This document shows, one piece after another, positions 9,251 to 19,042 of a DNA stretch of 63,923 nt; within the stretch, counting starts at the first letter, position 1; every line of letters starts with the position of its first letter. Location of the stretch: the NCBI GenBank assembly GCA_963676605.2, contig CAXXSP010000002.1, forward strand, positions 1 through 63,923. The letters are read 5' to 3'. The notes under the pieces are model-generated. The model made no database searches and was not told where the DNA came from. It saw nothing but the letters and a program-made list of their open reading frames with translations. Made by a program: the position numbers and the translations under genes. This stretch comes from SABI01 sp963676605. Its GTDB lineage: Bacteria > Spirochaetota > Spirochaetia > Sphaerochaetales > Sphaerochaetaceae.

Positions 9251-10546
9251 TTACAGCAGATCCTTTGCAGCAGCAAAGAAATCATCTACCGCCTTTGTGA
9301 TGGATTTGGTACCGAACCCGATCGCCTGAGCTTCTCGATCCATGAGACGTGAAATCTCCGTATTCGCTGAAGGAGGCATGATATAGCTTTTAAGTTCAGC
9401 ATCGCCCGCAACTTTCGCTACAAGAGCTGCACCTTCCTGCTCTACAGGACTCAGTAACGGCTGAATAAATTCATTCATCTCTGTGGATGCGGGCCAGCCG
9501 TTCTCTGCGATATAGATTTCAAGAGATTCTTCTGAGTTAACAAAGAAGTTGATGAAATCTGCAGCCGCTTCAGAATGCTTGGTTCTCGCATTGATCGCCA
9601 TATGAGCACCCTCCAAGAATTCACCACCATTGCCGCCAGTCTTCGGAGTACGCTGCATTTCGAGATTCATACCGGGCATCTGCTCCTGGTAAATACGGAG
9701 TCTATTCGCAGCCATGAAGGAGACAAGCTGCTCACCTTTCACGAAGATTGTCTGCTCCCAGGTCTTCGCACTCTCTTCACTACTGATAGCAGCTGAAGGA
9801 ACTGCGTCGGCCTTTCTCAGTCGATCCCACATTGAAAACCAATCAGTGAGATCAGCCTTGGTGAACCCGAGCTGTCCGTCTTCAGTATACATATCCTTCC
9901 CCCGGGAACGCATATAGATCGTAAACGGAGTAGTATTGGTTGTCATGACCATTGAATCGTCACCTGCAGCATAAAGTCCAGGTCCAAGTTTTCCGGTTGC
10001 GCTGATCAGGAAAGCTTCAAAATCACTCCAGGACCAGGTATCTTCAGGAATTGAGATCCCGTATTTGCTTGCCAGAGTTTCGTTATAAGTAAGGCCAGTA
10101 GTAACCAGACCGATATCAATCATCACATTTTTACCATCAACAATACCGGTCTGAATTCCTGCCTGTGTAAAGTTCGAAAGATCAATGTTGCCTGCATCAA
10201 TCACTCCTTTGAGATCCAAAAGCGCATCCGACTGAGTAAAATTCTTGACATATCGAGCATGCATCTGCATCAGGTCTGGAGCAGCTCCTGCCGCCACCTG
10301 TGTTGGAATCTTTGTCCAGTAATCATTCCACGACATCGGTTCACGTACAATCTTCACATCAGGATGTGCCGCCATATACCGGTTCGCAATCTCTTCATAT
10401 TTTGCGAAACGTGCATCTCCTCCCCAGAATGACCACCGAAGCTCAACAGTTCCTGAGGAATCAGACGATCCCTGGGCTGTGAGCATTGGAACTGTGAATA
10501 CAATCATCAACAGGACCAACGCCATTACAATACCTTTAATTTTCAT
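9251..10546 (-). CDS. ABC sugar transporter extracellular binding protein (family 1)
   Basis: This 431-residue secreted solute-binding protein starts at 10546, where AAGGAGATAGTT gives a good leader; an upstream in-frame start has none. The signal peptide is MKIKGIVMALVLLMIVF followed by a likely cleavage at LTAQG. No lipobox Cys is present, so it appears periplasmic rather than lipid-anchored. Typical family features are VELRWSFWGGDARFAKYEEI near the N-terminus, AAGAAPDLMQMHARYV, and HSEAAADFINFFVNSEE toward the end. It is the first gene of the minus-strand import operon, behind a GntR-type operator at 10631-10645. The ligand is not identifiable from sequence. Confidence 0.92.
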   Translation of the reverse strand: MKIKGIVMALVLLMIVFTVPMLTAQGSSDSSGTVELRWSFWGGDARFAKYEEIANRYMAAHPDVKIVREPMSWNDYWTKIPTQVAAGAAPDLMQMHARYVKNFTQSDALLDLKGVIDAGNIDLSNFTQAGIQTGIVDGKNVMIDIGLVTTGLTYNETLASKYGISIPEDTWSWSDFEAFLISATGKLGPGLYAAGDDSMVMTTNTTPFTIYMRSRGKDMYTEDGQLGFTKADLTDWFSMWDRLRKADAVPSAAISSEESAKTWEQTIFVKGEQLVSFMAANRLRIYQEQMPGMNLEMQRTPKTGGNGGEFLEGAHMAINARTKHSEAAADFINFFVNSEESLEIYIAENGWPASTEMNEFIQPLLSPVEQEGAALVAKVAGDAELKSYIMPPSANTEISRLMDREAQAIGFGTKSITKAVDDFFAAAKDLL

Positions 10547-10630
10547 AACTATCTCCTTTTCGACGTTTTTTCGCTGCAATCAACGATTACATGATACTAT
10601 ATCATAAAACTTTCCATCACACAAGCAATA

Positions 10631-10645
10631 TTATAACAGTTATAA
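10631..10645. promoter_or_regulatory. palindromic operator, probable GntR site
   Basis: TTATAACAGTTATAA is a perfect palindrome about a central base. It lies 85 bases upstream of the binding-protein start. The same core (GTTATAAC) occurs at 10738 and 20925 in front of the other two units of the island, and nowhere else that I noticed in comparable form. It is assigned to the GntR/FCD protein encoded at 11619; this is inference. Confidence 0.7.
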
Positions 10646-10737
10646 CATAGCGCAAACTATCAATTCACAACGCTTTTATAAGCATATATCAATATTTCCG
10701 ATTTATGATCGTTTTGATTGCACATTATGAGCATTAA

Positions 10738-10747
10738 TGTTATAACA
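10738..10747. promoter_or_regulatory. palindromic operator, probable GntR site
   Basis: TGTTATAACA is a perfect 10-base palindrome ending 19 bases before the RraA-like start. It would let the GntR protein control its own operon. It shares the core GTTATAAC with the sites at 10631 and 20925. Confidence 0.68.
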
Positions 10748-10766
10748 CAAGAAAGAGGAGAAAATT

Positions 10767-11462
10767 ATGAATGAATCGATGAGAAAACAGCTGCTGGATG
10801 CTTATGCGGATCTCCGTGTATGTGATGTTCGTGACGGAATGGATGCTCTTGGTTATCATTTCTATGGATCCATGAACCCGAATCTTCGTCCGTTATACCG
10901 GACTCGAGCTTTTGGAATTGCAAAGACCGTCAGGTACCTCCCCCACCGCGGACGTGTAGATTATTCCAATCCGAGACAGTATCGTGATGAATATACCCCC
11001 TACTATTATCAGAATGTCTGCACCTATCCCTGGATGGGCACGATCGAGGAGGGAGATTTTGTCGTGATTGATCAGTCCGGTGCTAATGTTGGACTTATAG
11101 GATCAGAAAATTCTCTGGCAGCGAAGAATGCCGGTATGAGAGGAATGGTGATCAATGGTGGCATCCGTGACACCGACGAAGTCATTCTTGAAGAAGTTCC
11201 TGTATGGTCAACGATGGTTTCCCACCCTATGGTACAAGGAAGGCTTGAGTTCGACGGAATGGATATTCCTGTCTGTGTCGGCGGCGTGAATATCCATCCT
11301 GGCGATATGGTTGTGGCTGACGGAGATGGAGTTATCGTCGTCCCGTCAGAAATTGCATTACAGGTTGCTGATTATGCTCATGAGGAGCATGAAAGCGATA
11401 AGAAAAACAGAAAAAAACACTATGAGGATGCAGGTCTAGAAATGGATGAAACCGTGATTTAA
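10767..11462 (+). CDS. RraA-family protein (possible oxaloacetate decarboxylase/HMG-type aldolase)
   Basis: The 231-residue protein carries GSENSLAAKNAGMRGMVINGGIRDTDEV, the RraA/HMG-aldolase core with the substrate-binding Arg and metal-binding Asp of the G-x20-R-D pattern. It is longer than E. coli RraA (about 160 residues) and matches the longer RraA-family enzymes often found beside sugar-acid genes. Family members split 4-hydroxy-4-methyl-2-oxoglutarate or decarboxylate oxaloacetate; others only bind RNase E. A catabolic role on a keto acid is more likely here, given the neighbours. AGAGGAG precedes the ATG. It is followed by the gntR gene and probably co-transcribed with it. Confidence 0.82.
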   Translation: MNESMRKQLLDAYADLRVCDVRDGMDALGYHFYGSMNPNLRPLYRTRAFGIAKTVRYLPHRGRVDYSNPRQYRDEYTPYYYQNVCTYPWMGTIEEGDFVVIDQSGANVGLIGSENSLAAKNAGMRGMVINGGIRDTDEVILEEVPVWSTMVSHPMVQGRLEFDGMDIPVCVGGVNIHPGDMVVADGDGVIVVPSEIALQVADYAHEEHESDKKNRKKHYEDAGLEMDETVI

Positions 11463-11618
11463 TATTGACACATATCGTAGTGGGACGATTTTCCGGCTCT
11501 AAGATTCCAGCCCCTTGAATTCAGGTAGGGTATTACATCATAATACAGTTCAGAGAAAGGAACGAGATGGTATGACTGTATCATTCATTACTTTTTTGAA
11601 CATACGGAGAGAACAGTA

Positions 11619-12284
11619 ATGGCTAAGATACAAAATAAACCTGTAGAACGCGCTTCGGATATAGCCTACAACCTGATTCGGGAAGCTATCGTTTCCGGTG
11701 AATTCCAATACGGTACCAAATTGAGCAAAAGAGCGATGGCTGACTTTTGCGGTGTAAGCATCATTCCGGTGATCGAAGCACTCAACCGTCTGGAGAGCGA
11801 GGGACTCGTGGAATCGAACCCCTACTACGGGTCGAGAGTGATTGAGATAAATGAGCAGAGGATCGATGATTCGAATCTGCTCAGAGAAGCAATCGAGACG
11901 CAGATTGTCCGGGTTCTCTGCTTCACACTTGGTCTTGATGAGATTAATTTGCTGAAAAACCTGGCGACCGAGCTTGATAAACTGGTAGGAAAAGAGCATA
12001 CAAGTGATTCCTTTTATGAATCACATTATGCATTCCATTTCAAACTTGCCGAACTGACTCGGAGCAATACAATGGTCGACATGCTGAACCGGATTCACCT
12101 GTTCGAACTGCTGGTCAATGCCGAGGAACGATACAAGGGACTCGCTCATTCGATTTCGAAGTATTCCCACCTTGAAATTGTTGAGACGATAGCCCAGCGC
12201 AACCCTGATGAAGCAAGCAAGGTCATGCGACATCACATTTACCGCTCACAGGCTGTAAACACTCCTATCTGGGTGATTGAATAG
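11619..12284 (+). CDS. GntR-family regulator, FCD (FadR) type
   Basis: This 221-residue regulator has an N-terminal winged helix (AYNLIREAIVSGEF, KLSKRAMADFCGVSIIPVIEALNRLESEGLVE) and an all-helical FCD ligand domain from about residue 85. The FCD domain holds the metal/ligand residues typical of this group (FHFKLAELTRSN and HSKYSHLEIVE-like segments). FCD proteins are usually repressors released by a small organic acid. It lies 156 bases after the RraA-like gene. Three matching palindromes sit before the import operon, its own operon and the aldolase/glycosidase operon, so it probably controls the whole island. The leader is weak (GGAGAG about 13 bases upstream). Confidence 0.9.
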   Translation: MAKIQNKPVERASDIAYNLIREAIVSGEFQYGTKLSKRAMADFCGVSIIPVIEALNRLESEGLVESNPYYGSRVIEINEQRIDDSNLLREAIETQIVRVLCFTLGLDEINLLKNLATELDKLVGKEHTSDSFYESHYAFHFKLAELTRSNTMVDMLNRIHLFELLVNAEERYKGLAHSISKYSHLEIVETIAQRNPDEASKVMRHHIYRSQAVNTPIWVIE

Positions 12285-12315
12285 AAGTGGGCATTGCTCT
12301 TCCCTCACCATATGG

Positions 12316-12346
12316 GATACGAAAGCCTTTTATAGGCTTTCGTATC
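12316..12346. terminator. hairpin between convergent genes
   Basis: GATACGAAAGCCT (12316-12328) pairs perfectly with 12334-12346 around a five-base loop. It overlaps the last codons and stop of the GH1 gene and lies 31 bases after the gntR stop. It could end both convergent transcripts. There is no T-run on either side, so the terminator role is tentative. Confidence 0.45.
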
Positions 12347-13736
12347 CGCCGACAACTTCTCTCAGGAAATAATAACTGTCCTTGGGTATCCGTCTCTGGT
12401 TGATATAATCTGCGTATACAATCCCGAAGCGCTTGGTATATCCGAAAGCCCACTCAAAATTATCGATCAGACTCCAGATGAAGTATCCACGGAGATCCAC
12501 CCCCTCCTCCATCGCCTGCAGTGCAGCTGAAAAATGCGCACGAAGGTAGGAAACCCGTTTCGGATCATGGCAGATCATCCCTTCATTGGTCAGTTCATCA
12601 GCCATGGCACAGCCGTTCTCGGTTATATAGAAGGGAAGGCAGCCCTTCGTATGGTGATGAAGCCACTTCAAATGACGGTACAACCCCTGAGGAGTGATCG
12701 GCCATCCCATATCAGTGGTCTCATGATAGGAGGGGACAATCCTAAACCCTTCTGGATGCATGGAAACACAATTATCAGTCTCTCCTTCCGGACCTTTAGG
12801 CGCAGCGCCTATAACCGGTTCCCAATAATAGTTCAACCCGAGAAAGTCAATTTTCTCTGCGATAATCTCCATGTCATGTGCAAGAACCGGTGGAGCAGTG
12901 CAATCAGGATAGGCTGCAAAATGTCGTTCGGGATAACCTTTTCCAAGGAGAGGATCCAGAAAAAAGCGGGTTCTCATATCCATAGCTCTGTCGGTCGCTT
13001 CACGGTCTTCATCAGACAATGTTGCAGGACGGGGAGTCTCGAGGTTCAGCGTAATACCGATCGGTGATGCTGCATCAGATATTCCTGAGCATTCTGCACG
13101 ATATGCTTTAACAGCCAATCCGTGACCTAGAAGCAGGTGATGTCCTGCTGCCCATGAGAGACTGCGATCGTGTTTTCCGGGGGCATGTCTGCCGATATCA
13201 TATCCGAGTACAGAACTGCACCACGGCTCATTAAGTGTTATCCACATATCGATCCGGTCTCCGAGCTCTCTGAAGCAGGCGGCGGCATAGTCAGCAAACC
13301 GTTGGGCAGTCTCTCGCTGAGGCCATCCTCCTGTATCCTCAAGTGCCTGAGGCAGGTCCCAGTGATACAATGTTGCTGCTGCTTTAATCCCGTACCGGCT
13401 CAACTCGTCGGTCAGACGTTTGTAATAATCGAAACCTTTCTGATTTAACCGGCCTCTTCCGTCGGGTTGAATTCTAGGCCAGGCAATTGAAAACCGATAC
13501 GCATGAAGGCCCGCCTCGTGCATGAGCCGGATATCTTCAGGATATCTGTGATACTGATCTACAGAGGTATCTCCTGTATGTCCATGAATCACATTTCCGG
13601 AAGCATGGGAATAGGTATCCCAGATACTTTGCCCTCTCCCGTCTTCACAAGCTGCTCCTTCCACCTGATAGCTTGCTGTCGCAGTTCCCCACATAAAGTC
13701 CGCGGGAAATCTTCTTCCCTTTTCAGAATAGCTCAT
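12330..13736 (-). CDS. glycoside hydrolase family 1, beta-glucosidase-like
   Basis: The 468-residue enzyme has the normal GH1 length and no signal peptide, so it is cytoplasmic. N-terminal motif: FMWGTATASYQVEG. Acid/base Glu: WITLNEPWC. Nucleophile Glu: PFYITENGCAM. The C-terminal GYFIWSLIDNFEWAFGY motif, which binds the glycone, is present. It retains beta-linked sugar and releases glucose, or related sugars such as mannose or fucose. A GAGGAGG leader precedes the ATG. It is the last gene of the six-gene minus-strand operon and follows the GH2 enzyme by 20 bases, so the two probably trim the same imported oligosaccharide. Confidence 0.93.
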   Translation of the reverse strand: MSYSEKGRRFPADFMWGTATASYQVEGAACEDGRGQSIWDTYSHASGNVIHGHTGDTSVDQYHRYPEDIRLMHEAGLHAYRFSIAWPRIQPDGRGRLNQKGFDYYKRLTDELSRYGIKAAATLYHWDLPQALEDTGGWPQRETAQRFADYAAACFRELGDRIDMWITLNEPWCSSVLGYDIGRHAPGKHDRSLSWAAGHHLLLGHGLAVKAYRAECSGISDAASPIGITLNLETPRPATLSDEDREATDRAMDMRTRFFLDPLLGKGYPERHFAAYPDCTAPPVLAHDMEIIAEKIDFLGLNYYWEPVIGAAPKGPEGETDNCVSMHPEGFRIVPSYHETTDMGWPITPQGLYRHLKWLHHHTKGCLPFYITENGCAMADELTNEGMICHDPKRVSYLRAHFSAALQAMEEGVDLRGYFIWSLIDNFEWAFGYTKRFGIVYADYINQRRIPKDSYYFLREVVGGYESL

Positions 13737-13756
13737 TTTTCATCCTCCTCAGATGA

Positions 13757-16288
13757 TCAGTAGGTATCTATGATAGATCGTATCTTCAATTCCGCTATTG
13801 CCTTAGATGCCTCGTCCTTCATGGTGTTCCCCGCCAGTCCACGAATCGGTTTAAATCGGATCTGTTTCGATTCTCCCGGAAGCATGAAAAAGCCGTTGTC
13901 ATCCGGCTGTAGCCCTGGTCGGGAAGATTCGAGTGTCACCCAGAACGCAGGTGCATCCTCACAGTGAATAGTATACGTATTTACATCGGTCCGCACGACG
14001 GTAAATCGTGGCTGTAAAAACTCAATTTTCTTATATGCATCCAGCAGAGTCCATGCTCTTTCGACCTCTTCCTTCCCTATAAAATCGGCATATAAGAACG
14101 CTTCTACCCTGTCGAACGGAAGTTTTTTTATTGGAGTGCTCCAGATTTCACGTGAACAGTCACCTACCACAAGAACTTCAGTTTCTAAAGACCATATTTC
14201 CTCTCCCTTCCAATTGCGTGCTGCGAGGTGAACAGAACCGCTGACAGGAATATCCTTGTCATTGATCAAGGAAAGAGAAATCATCCCTTCCTTTTCAATA
14301 AAGACCATATTCTGTGGTGAATAGAATCGCTTCGCGTGGTATTGAAGCAGTTTCCAGCGCCCATCGTATTCGATGCTTGACCAGGAAACCACAGGCCAGA
14401 GGTCATTCAGCTGCCAGAACAGAGAACCCATGCATACAGGCCGATTGCTTCGCCAGTAATTGACCGCCGTTTCGATGGCGACGGCCTGCTGAATCTGACT
14501 TATATAGATGAAGTCAGAGAACTGAAAGGGAAACCGGAAATACCTTGAAATCGTCTCAAGAATAACAGAATTCCCTCTTGGGCTTCGCTGATGATGCTCA
14601 AGCTCCGGCGAGGTCGGGTTCAGCTGGCTTTCCGAGACAACTGATCGTATTGTATCCAGACTCGGAAAGGATTGAAAACCGAACTCTGAACAGAATCGCG
14701 GGACCACATCAAGGTAGCTGTTAAAAGATTTCCCTTCGTGCCAGACACTCCAGTAATGCATATCGCCCGAAGTATCATCATGCCAGTTGTCTGAGAAATC
14801 ACCTTCACCGGCAGCAGGAGAACTCGGCCAGAATACCCGAGTGTCATCCAGACTTTGGATCACCGCCCCGATGACCCCGGTATTCAGCTGTTCATAGTCA
14901 TTCAGATATCTGCTGCGATTGTTTCGTGATACTTCGTACCAGTTGAGAGCCCCGACATTTTCGTTATTTCCGCACCAGATAGCGATGGATGGATGGGAGA
15001 GGAGTCTTTTCCCCTGCGCTTCGATCTCCAACACGACCTCCTGCTTGAACCAGTCTTCCGATGGATACAGTGAACAGGAAAACATAAAATCCTGCCAGAT
15101 AAGCAGACCGAGCCTGTCACACAGATCGTAGAACAGATCAGGTTCATACTGACCACCGCCCCAGACGCGAATCATATTCATATTCGCATCACACGCATCA
15201 AGCAGCAGCCCTTCGTACCGTTCCGGTGTCTGTCGTCCGGGGAAGGCATCGACTGGGATCCAGTTACTTCCCTTTGCCCAGATATCTCTGCCGTTGATCC
15301 GAAAGAACATAGTTTTGCCTATATCGTCAGCTTCGTGTATCACTTCGACTGTTCTAAAAGCGGTAGTAAATCTTCTCTCTTCATCACCGAAGTGTACATG
15401 TACCTGATACAGCGGTTGCTCGCCATATCCTCTTGGCCACCAAAGGTGAGGGTTTTCCACCTGCAGGCAGAGAATCAGACTCCCCGGCTTTTCCATTCTT
15501 ACGGAGGTAGTACAATCGACCGACACTCCCAACGGATTAATTAGAGAGACGGAGACGGGTGATTCAGGAAATCGATCCAGTGGCGGGAGTAAGGTATCAG
15601 TCCTGTCGAGTCTATCCCACTCCACGCAGACCGGAAGCAGCCATGTCCTGTCCGAAGTTTTCTTTTTCCGAGGAATTCCATACACATTCACGATAGACTC
15701 CGCAGCGGAAGGGCGGAGTTCGACGTGACCATATATTCCGTAAGCCATAAGCGCAATGCCCCAGTCCCAGCTGCTATGACACTGCACTTTCCTAACGAGG
15801 TTCCTATGCATTGATTGATAAGGATAGATCTGATGCGGCACAGGGTATGGGAGCCGTTCAGCTCTCATTTCCGCCTCTTCCTCAGCAGATCTGAACACCA
15901 GAGTCAAGGTATTTCTGCCGGGACGGAGGAGGTGTCCAATGTCGCAGCGGACAGGTACGAACATATTCGAGCTCTGAAAGACAGGTTCGCCGTTTACCAT
16001 GATGAGTGCGAACGTATCGACTGCCCCTAACTCGAGATGCCAGCGCCGGGCTCTTCCAAGCTCTTCGGCGCTCATGTCGAAATATCGCCAGAGAGACCAC
16101 CCACGTTTTCCGACCCATTGAATCGATGCTTCCTGCTCTCCCTGGAAAGGATCTGGTATCTTCCCTGACTGAAGGAGAGCACTGTGAACATCGCCGGGAA
16201 TCTGGATCGTGAGATTATATTCATTCCTGTCGTCACAGACAAACCATGTGCCTGACAGATCAATCCGTGACTGATCCACTCTGTACAT
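13757..16288 (-). CDS. glycoside hydrolase family 2, beta-mannosidase
   Basis: This 843-residue enzyme has an N-terminal jelly roll (DLSGTWFVCDDRNEYNL at the start, then GDVHSALLQSGKIPDPFQGE), which is characteristic of beta-mannosidases. The TIM barrel reads MIRVWGGGQYEPDLFYD and GLLIWQDFMFSCSLYP. Acid/base Glu: IWCGNNENVGALNW. Nucleophile Glu: FCSEFGFQSFP. No signal peptide, so cytoplasmic. It removes terminal beta-mannose. The leader (AAAGG) abuts the ATG at 16288, so a GTG three codons later may be the true start. It sits 18 bases after the aldehyde dehydrogenase in the operon. Confidence 0.9.
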   Translation of the reverse strand: MYRVDQSRIDLSGTWFVCDDRNEYNLTIQIPGDVHSALLQSGKIPDPFQGEQEASIQWVGKRGWSLWRYFDMSAEELGRARRWHLELGAVDTFALIMVNGEPVFQSSNMFVPVRCDIGHLLRPGRNTLTLVFRSAEEEAEMRAERLPYPVPHQIYPYQSMHRNLVRKVQCHSSWDWGIALMAYGIYGHVELRPSAAESIVNVYGIPRKKKTSDRTWLLPVCVEWDRLDRTDTLLPPLDRFPESPVSVSLINPLGVSVDCTTSVRMEKPGSLILCLQVENPHLWWPRGYGEQPLYQVHVHFGDEERRFTTAFRTVEVIHEADDIGKTMFFRINGRDIWAKGSNWIPVDAFPGRQTPERYEGLLLDACDANMNMIRVWGGGQYEPDLFYDLCDRLGLLIWQDFMFSCSLYPSEDWFKQEVVLEIEAQGKRLLSHPSIAIWCGNNENVGALNWYEVSRNNRSRYLNDYEQLNTGVIGAVIQSLDDTRVFWPSSPAAGEGDFSDNWHDDTSGDMHYWSVWHEGKSFNSYLDVVPRFCSEFGFQSFPSLDTIRSVVSESQLNPTSPELEHHQRSPRGNSVILETISRYFRFPFQFSDFIYISQIQQAVAIETAVNYWRSNRPVCMGSLFWQLNDLWPVVSWSSIEYDGRWKLLQYHAKRFYSPQNMVFIEKEGMISLSLINDKDIPVSGSVHLAARNWKGEEIWSLETEVLVVGDCSREIWSTPIKKLPFDRVEAFLYADFIGKEEVERAWTLLDAYKKIEFLQPRFTVVRTDVNTYTIHCEDAPAFWVTLESSRPGLQPDDNGFFMLPGESKQIRFKPIRGLAGNTMKDEASKAIAELKIRSIIDTY

Positions 16289-16306
16289 CCTTTATTTCTA
16301 CAGTGC

Positions 16307-17740
16307 CTATTTCAGATAGACGACTTTGTCTTTTGTATAAAACCCGCTATTAGTAGGACCGATGGAAAAGGCCCCAAAACCGCTTGATTTCATGCCGCCA
16401 AAAGGAACATGTGCTTGGCTAGCTGTTCCGTGATTCACGTGGACCATTCCAGAGTCCATATCCGAGATGAATTTCTTCGCCTTGCTGACTTCGCTGCTGA
16501 AAACGCAACCGGCAAGACCGAATTCCGGGTCATTGCAGACTTCCAGTCCTTCAAGGAAACTTGAAACTGTGATTACTGAGAGAATAGGTCCGAAAATCTC
16601 CTCGAGAGCGAGTGGAGAGGTTCTTTTCACTCCATCTATGAGAGTCGCCTCGAAGTAGTACCCCGCACTTAAACCTTCAACACGTTTCCCTCCGACAGCA
16701 ATTCTGCAGCCTTCTGCCTCAGCGATCTTCACATACGATTCACAGGTTTCTATTTGAGCTTGACTCACGAGCGGTCCCATGACAACACCCGGAGTTCTCG
16801 GGTCCCCGACAGTGATCTCCGCAACCTTCTTCGCCATCAGAGTCACCAGCTCATCATGTTCCTCCTCACTCACGACGACTCTACTGATGGCAGTACATCG
16901 TTGACCGCAACTGGAAAATGCAGCTCTGACAATCTCATCTGCACATATCTCAAGATTTTCTGCATGGTACACCAGTGCAGGATTCTTCCCCCCCATTTCC
17001 AGTTGCACCTTAGTCAGATTCTGAGTACTGTTGGCATAGATTCTCTTCCCAATAGAGGTGGAACCGGTGAATGTGATTCCCCGGATATCAGGATGGGATG
17101 AGAGCGCATCTCCTGTCTGTGCACCTGGACCGAGAATCAGGTTGATCACGCCATCCGGCACACCGGCTTCACGATACAGTTCCACGAGTCGGATAGCAGA
17201 AAGAGGTGTGATTGTAGGCGGTTTGAAAACAACTGTATTCCCGTAGGCTAGTGCTGGAGATATTTTCCGGACTGGTGTGACAATGGGGAAATTCCAGGGG
17301 GTAATCACTGCCACCGGTCCGATGGGTATTTTTTTCAGAAATATTTCAACATCAGGATTGTCACTGACAAAATGGTTCCCAGTCATTCGACTTGCCTCTC
17401 CGGCTGCGAAACGGGTCTCAGCTGCGGCTCTTCCCACCTCACCGACACTTTCAGAAAGAGTTTTTCCTTCTTCTCTGCTGAGAGTCTCAGCCAGATCCTG
17501 CCGGTTAAGTTCAAGCAGATCGGCAAACCGATAGAGTATCCTGCCCCGTTCAGGCCCCGACATAGCCGTCCAACCCGAGAAAGCTTTCTTTGCTGCCTCT
17601 ACGGCATGTAGCACATCCTCAGGACCTGAAACCGCGAAGCTACCGAATATATCACTCGTATCAGCTGGCGATCTAAGATCTATGTATTCTCCTGATGCGG
17701 GAGGAGTCCATACCCCTCCGATAAAATTATTATATTTCAT
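16307..17740 (-). CDS. NAD(P)-dependent aldehyde dehydrogenase
   Basis: This 477-residue cytoplasmic enzyme has the family's normal size. The start at 17740 has AAAGGAG at good spacing. The cofactor-binding region shows PWNFPIVTPVRKISPALAYGNTVVFKPP and FTGSTSIGKRIY. The general-base Glu is in LEMGGKNPALV and the catalytic Cys in SSCGQRCTA. It resembles the succinate-semialdehyde / alpha-ketoglutarate-semialdehyde / lactaldehyde group; the true substrate is probably a small aldehyde released in this pathway. It lies between the iron alcohol dehydrogenase and the GH2 gene, so the cell could either oxidise or reduce the same aldehyde. Confidence 0.9.
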   Translation of the reverse strand: MKYNNFIGGVWTPPASGEYIDLRSPADTSDIFGSFAVSGPEDVLHAVEAAKKAFSGWTAMSGPERGRILYRFADLLELNRQDLAETLSREEGKTLSESVGEVGRAAAETRFAAGEASRMTGNHFVSDNPDVEIFLKKIPIGPVAVITPWNFPIVTPVRKISPALAYGNTVVFKPPTITPLSAIRLVELYREAGVPDGVINLILGPGAQTGDALSSHPDIRGITFTGSTSIGKRIYANSTQNLTKVQLEMGGKNPALVYHAENLEICADEIVRAAFSSCGQRCTAISRVVVSEEEHDELVTLMAKKVAEITVGDPRTPGVVMGPLVSQAQIETCESYVKIAEAEGCRIAVGGKRVEGLSAGYYFEATLIDGVKRTSPLALEEIFGPILSVITVSSFLEGLEVCNDPEFGLAGCVFSSEVSKAKKFISDMDSGMVHVNHGTASQAHVPFGGMKSSGFGAFSIGPTNSGFYTKDKVVYLK

Positions 17741-17779
17741 GTTGACTCCTTTCATTCTGTTTCTGACAGTTCCACTTCT

Positions 17780-18949
17780 CTACAAAGCTTTTCGGCAGAT
17801 TTCTTCAAGATCAGTAACGGTAACCTTGCGTGGATTCACGGGGATATTCCCGCTCAGCATGGCTTCGCGACAGACGTCGGGAATCATCTCCTCTGATAAT
17901 CCCAGCACGCCCAGTCCTGCCGGGATATGACACGTCTTGCCCATTTCCTCTACCATCCTGACAGATTGCTTTGCCAGCTCTTCAGTACTTAGTTCATTTC
18001 TATTCATTCCAAGTGCAACAGCCACATCAGCATAAGCTTCTGGAGCCGAACTGTAGTTGAACTCCATGGCGTAGGGAAGAAGGACAGCATTTGCTGCGCC
18101 ATGTGCAATTTTGATCTTCCAGCTTCCCAAAGGCATCGCCAAAGCGTGGACTAAACCCAATCTCGTGGGATTCATTCCCAACCCTGCCAATGTACTGGCA
18201 AGCATCATTCCGTAACGAGCCTCACTGTCTGTCCCATTCCTGACCGCCCTCACTAGGTACTTTCCTGCAAGTTCAATCGCCCTTAGAGTAAGCGCCGAAG
18301 ATATTGGTTGATGAGATGTATTGACGTAAGACTCAATGGCATGAGTCAGTGCGTCCATGCCGGTCGTTGCGGTAATATAAGGAGGAAGTCCAGCAGTCAG
18401 TTCAGGGTCACACAAGGCCACCTTGGGAAACACCTTCTCTCCTCCTACAGAAATTTTTACATTCGTTTTATCATCGGTCATGACGGACCAGTAGCTGACC
18501 TCACTTCCAGTTCCCGCTGTAGTCGGAACCGCTATCACCGGTAGAGGATTTACCATCACTTTTCCGAGACCTGCATACTCTCGTATAGAGCCCGGGTTTG
18601 TCGCGGCCACGGCAATTGCTTTTGCCGCATCCATTGAAGAACCACCTCCAAGGCCGACAATGCTGGTAGCTCCCAGCTTCTTCAGAAGCGACACTGCTTT
18701 TCCTATATGACGGGTGCTGGAATCTTGCGGTATTTCTTGATATTCGAATACTTTCAGGCCTCCTGCGGCAAGAATGTCTGAAACCTTTTTAAGGATTCCG
18801 GCTTCGGCAATACCGGAGTCAGTGACGACCAGTACATGATAGCTACCGAGTTCCTTGATCTTTTCAGGCAATCGGGCTATCGACCCGTTTCCGAAAATGA
18901 TTTGCGTCGGTACTGCAGGATATATGAAACTGTCAGTAGTTAAATTCAT
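17780..18949 (-). CDS. iron-containing alcohol dehydrogenase
   Basis: The 389-residue protein is a group III (Fe-dependent) alcohol dehydrogenase. NAD-binding: GLGGGSSMDAAKAIA and VPTTAGTGSEVS. Metal ligands: Asp in DPELTAGLPP and His residues in DALTHAIESYV, GLVHALAMPLG and HGAANAVLLPYAMEFN. These enzymes reduce aldehydes or oxidise alcohols; relatives include lactaldehyde reductase (FucO), butanol dehydrogenase and 1,3-propanediol dehydrogenase. A clear AAAAGGAG leader precedes the ATG. In an anaerobe it probably reoxidises NADH by reducing the aldehyde made by the neighbouring aldolase; that coupling is inferred. Confidence 0.92.
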   Translation of the reverse strand: MNLTTDSFIYPAVPTQIIFGNGSIARLPEKIKELGSYHVLVVTDSGIAEAGILKKVSDILAAGGLKVFEYQEIPQDSSTRHIGKAVSLLKKLGATSIVGLGGGSSMDAAKAIAVAATNPGSIREYAGLGKVMVNPLPVIAVPTTAGTGSEVSYWSVMTDDKTNVKISVGGEKVFPKVALCDPELTAGLPPYITATTGMDALTHAIESYVNTSHQPISSALTLRAIELAGKYLVRAVRNGTDSEARYGMMLASTLAGLGMNPTRLGLVHALAMPLGSWKIKIAHGAANAVLLPYAMEFNYSSAPEAYADVAVALGMNRNELSTEELAKQSVRMVEEMGKTCHIPAGLGVLGLSEEMIPDVCREAMLSGNIPVNPRKVTVTDLEEICRKAL

Positions 18950-19042
18950 TTTTTTCTCCTTTTATTCCGATAAATTCCGTGAATTTCACCAAGACCTGAT
19001 TCATTAAATAATGGTAAACCTACGGTTTGTGACTGTTTCCGA

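Noticed and set aside
7300..10546. Complete ABC importer with its own ATPase
   Set aside because: No ATP-binding protein of the MalK type is encoded in this unit.
12534..13067. Plus-strand frame of 177 codons inside the GH1 gene
   Set aside because: Shadow of the GH1 beta-glucosidase coding strand.
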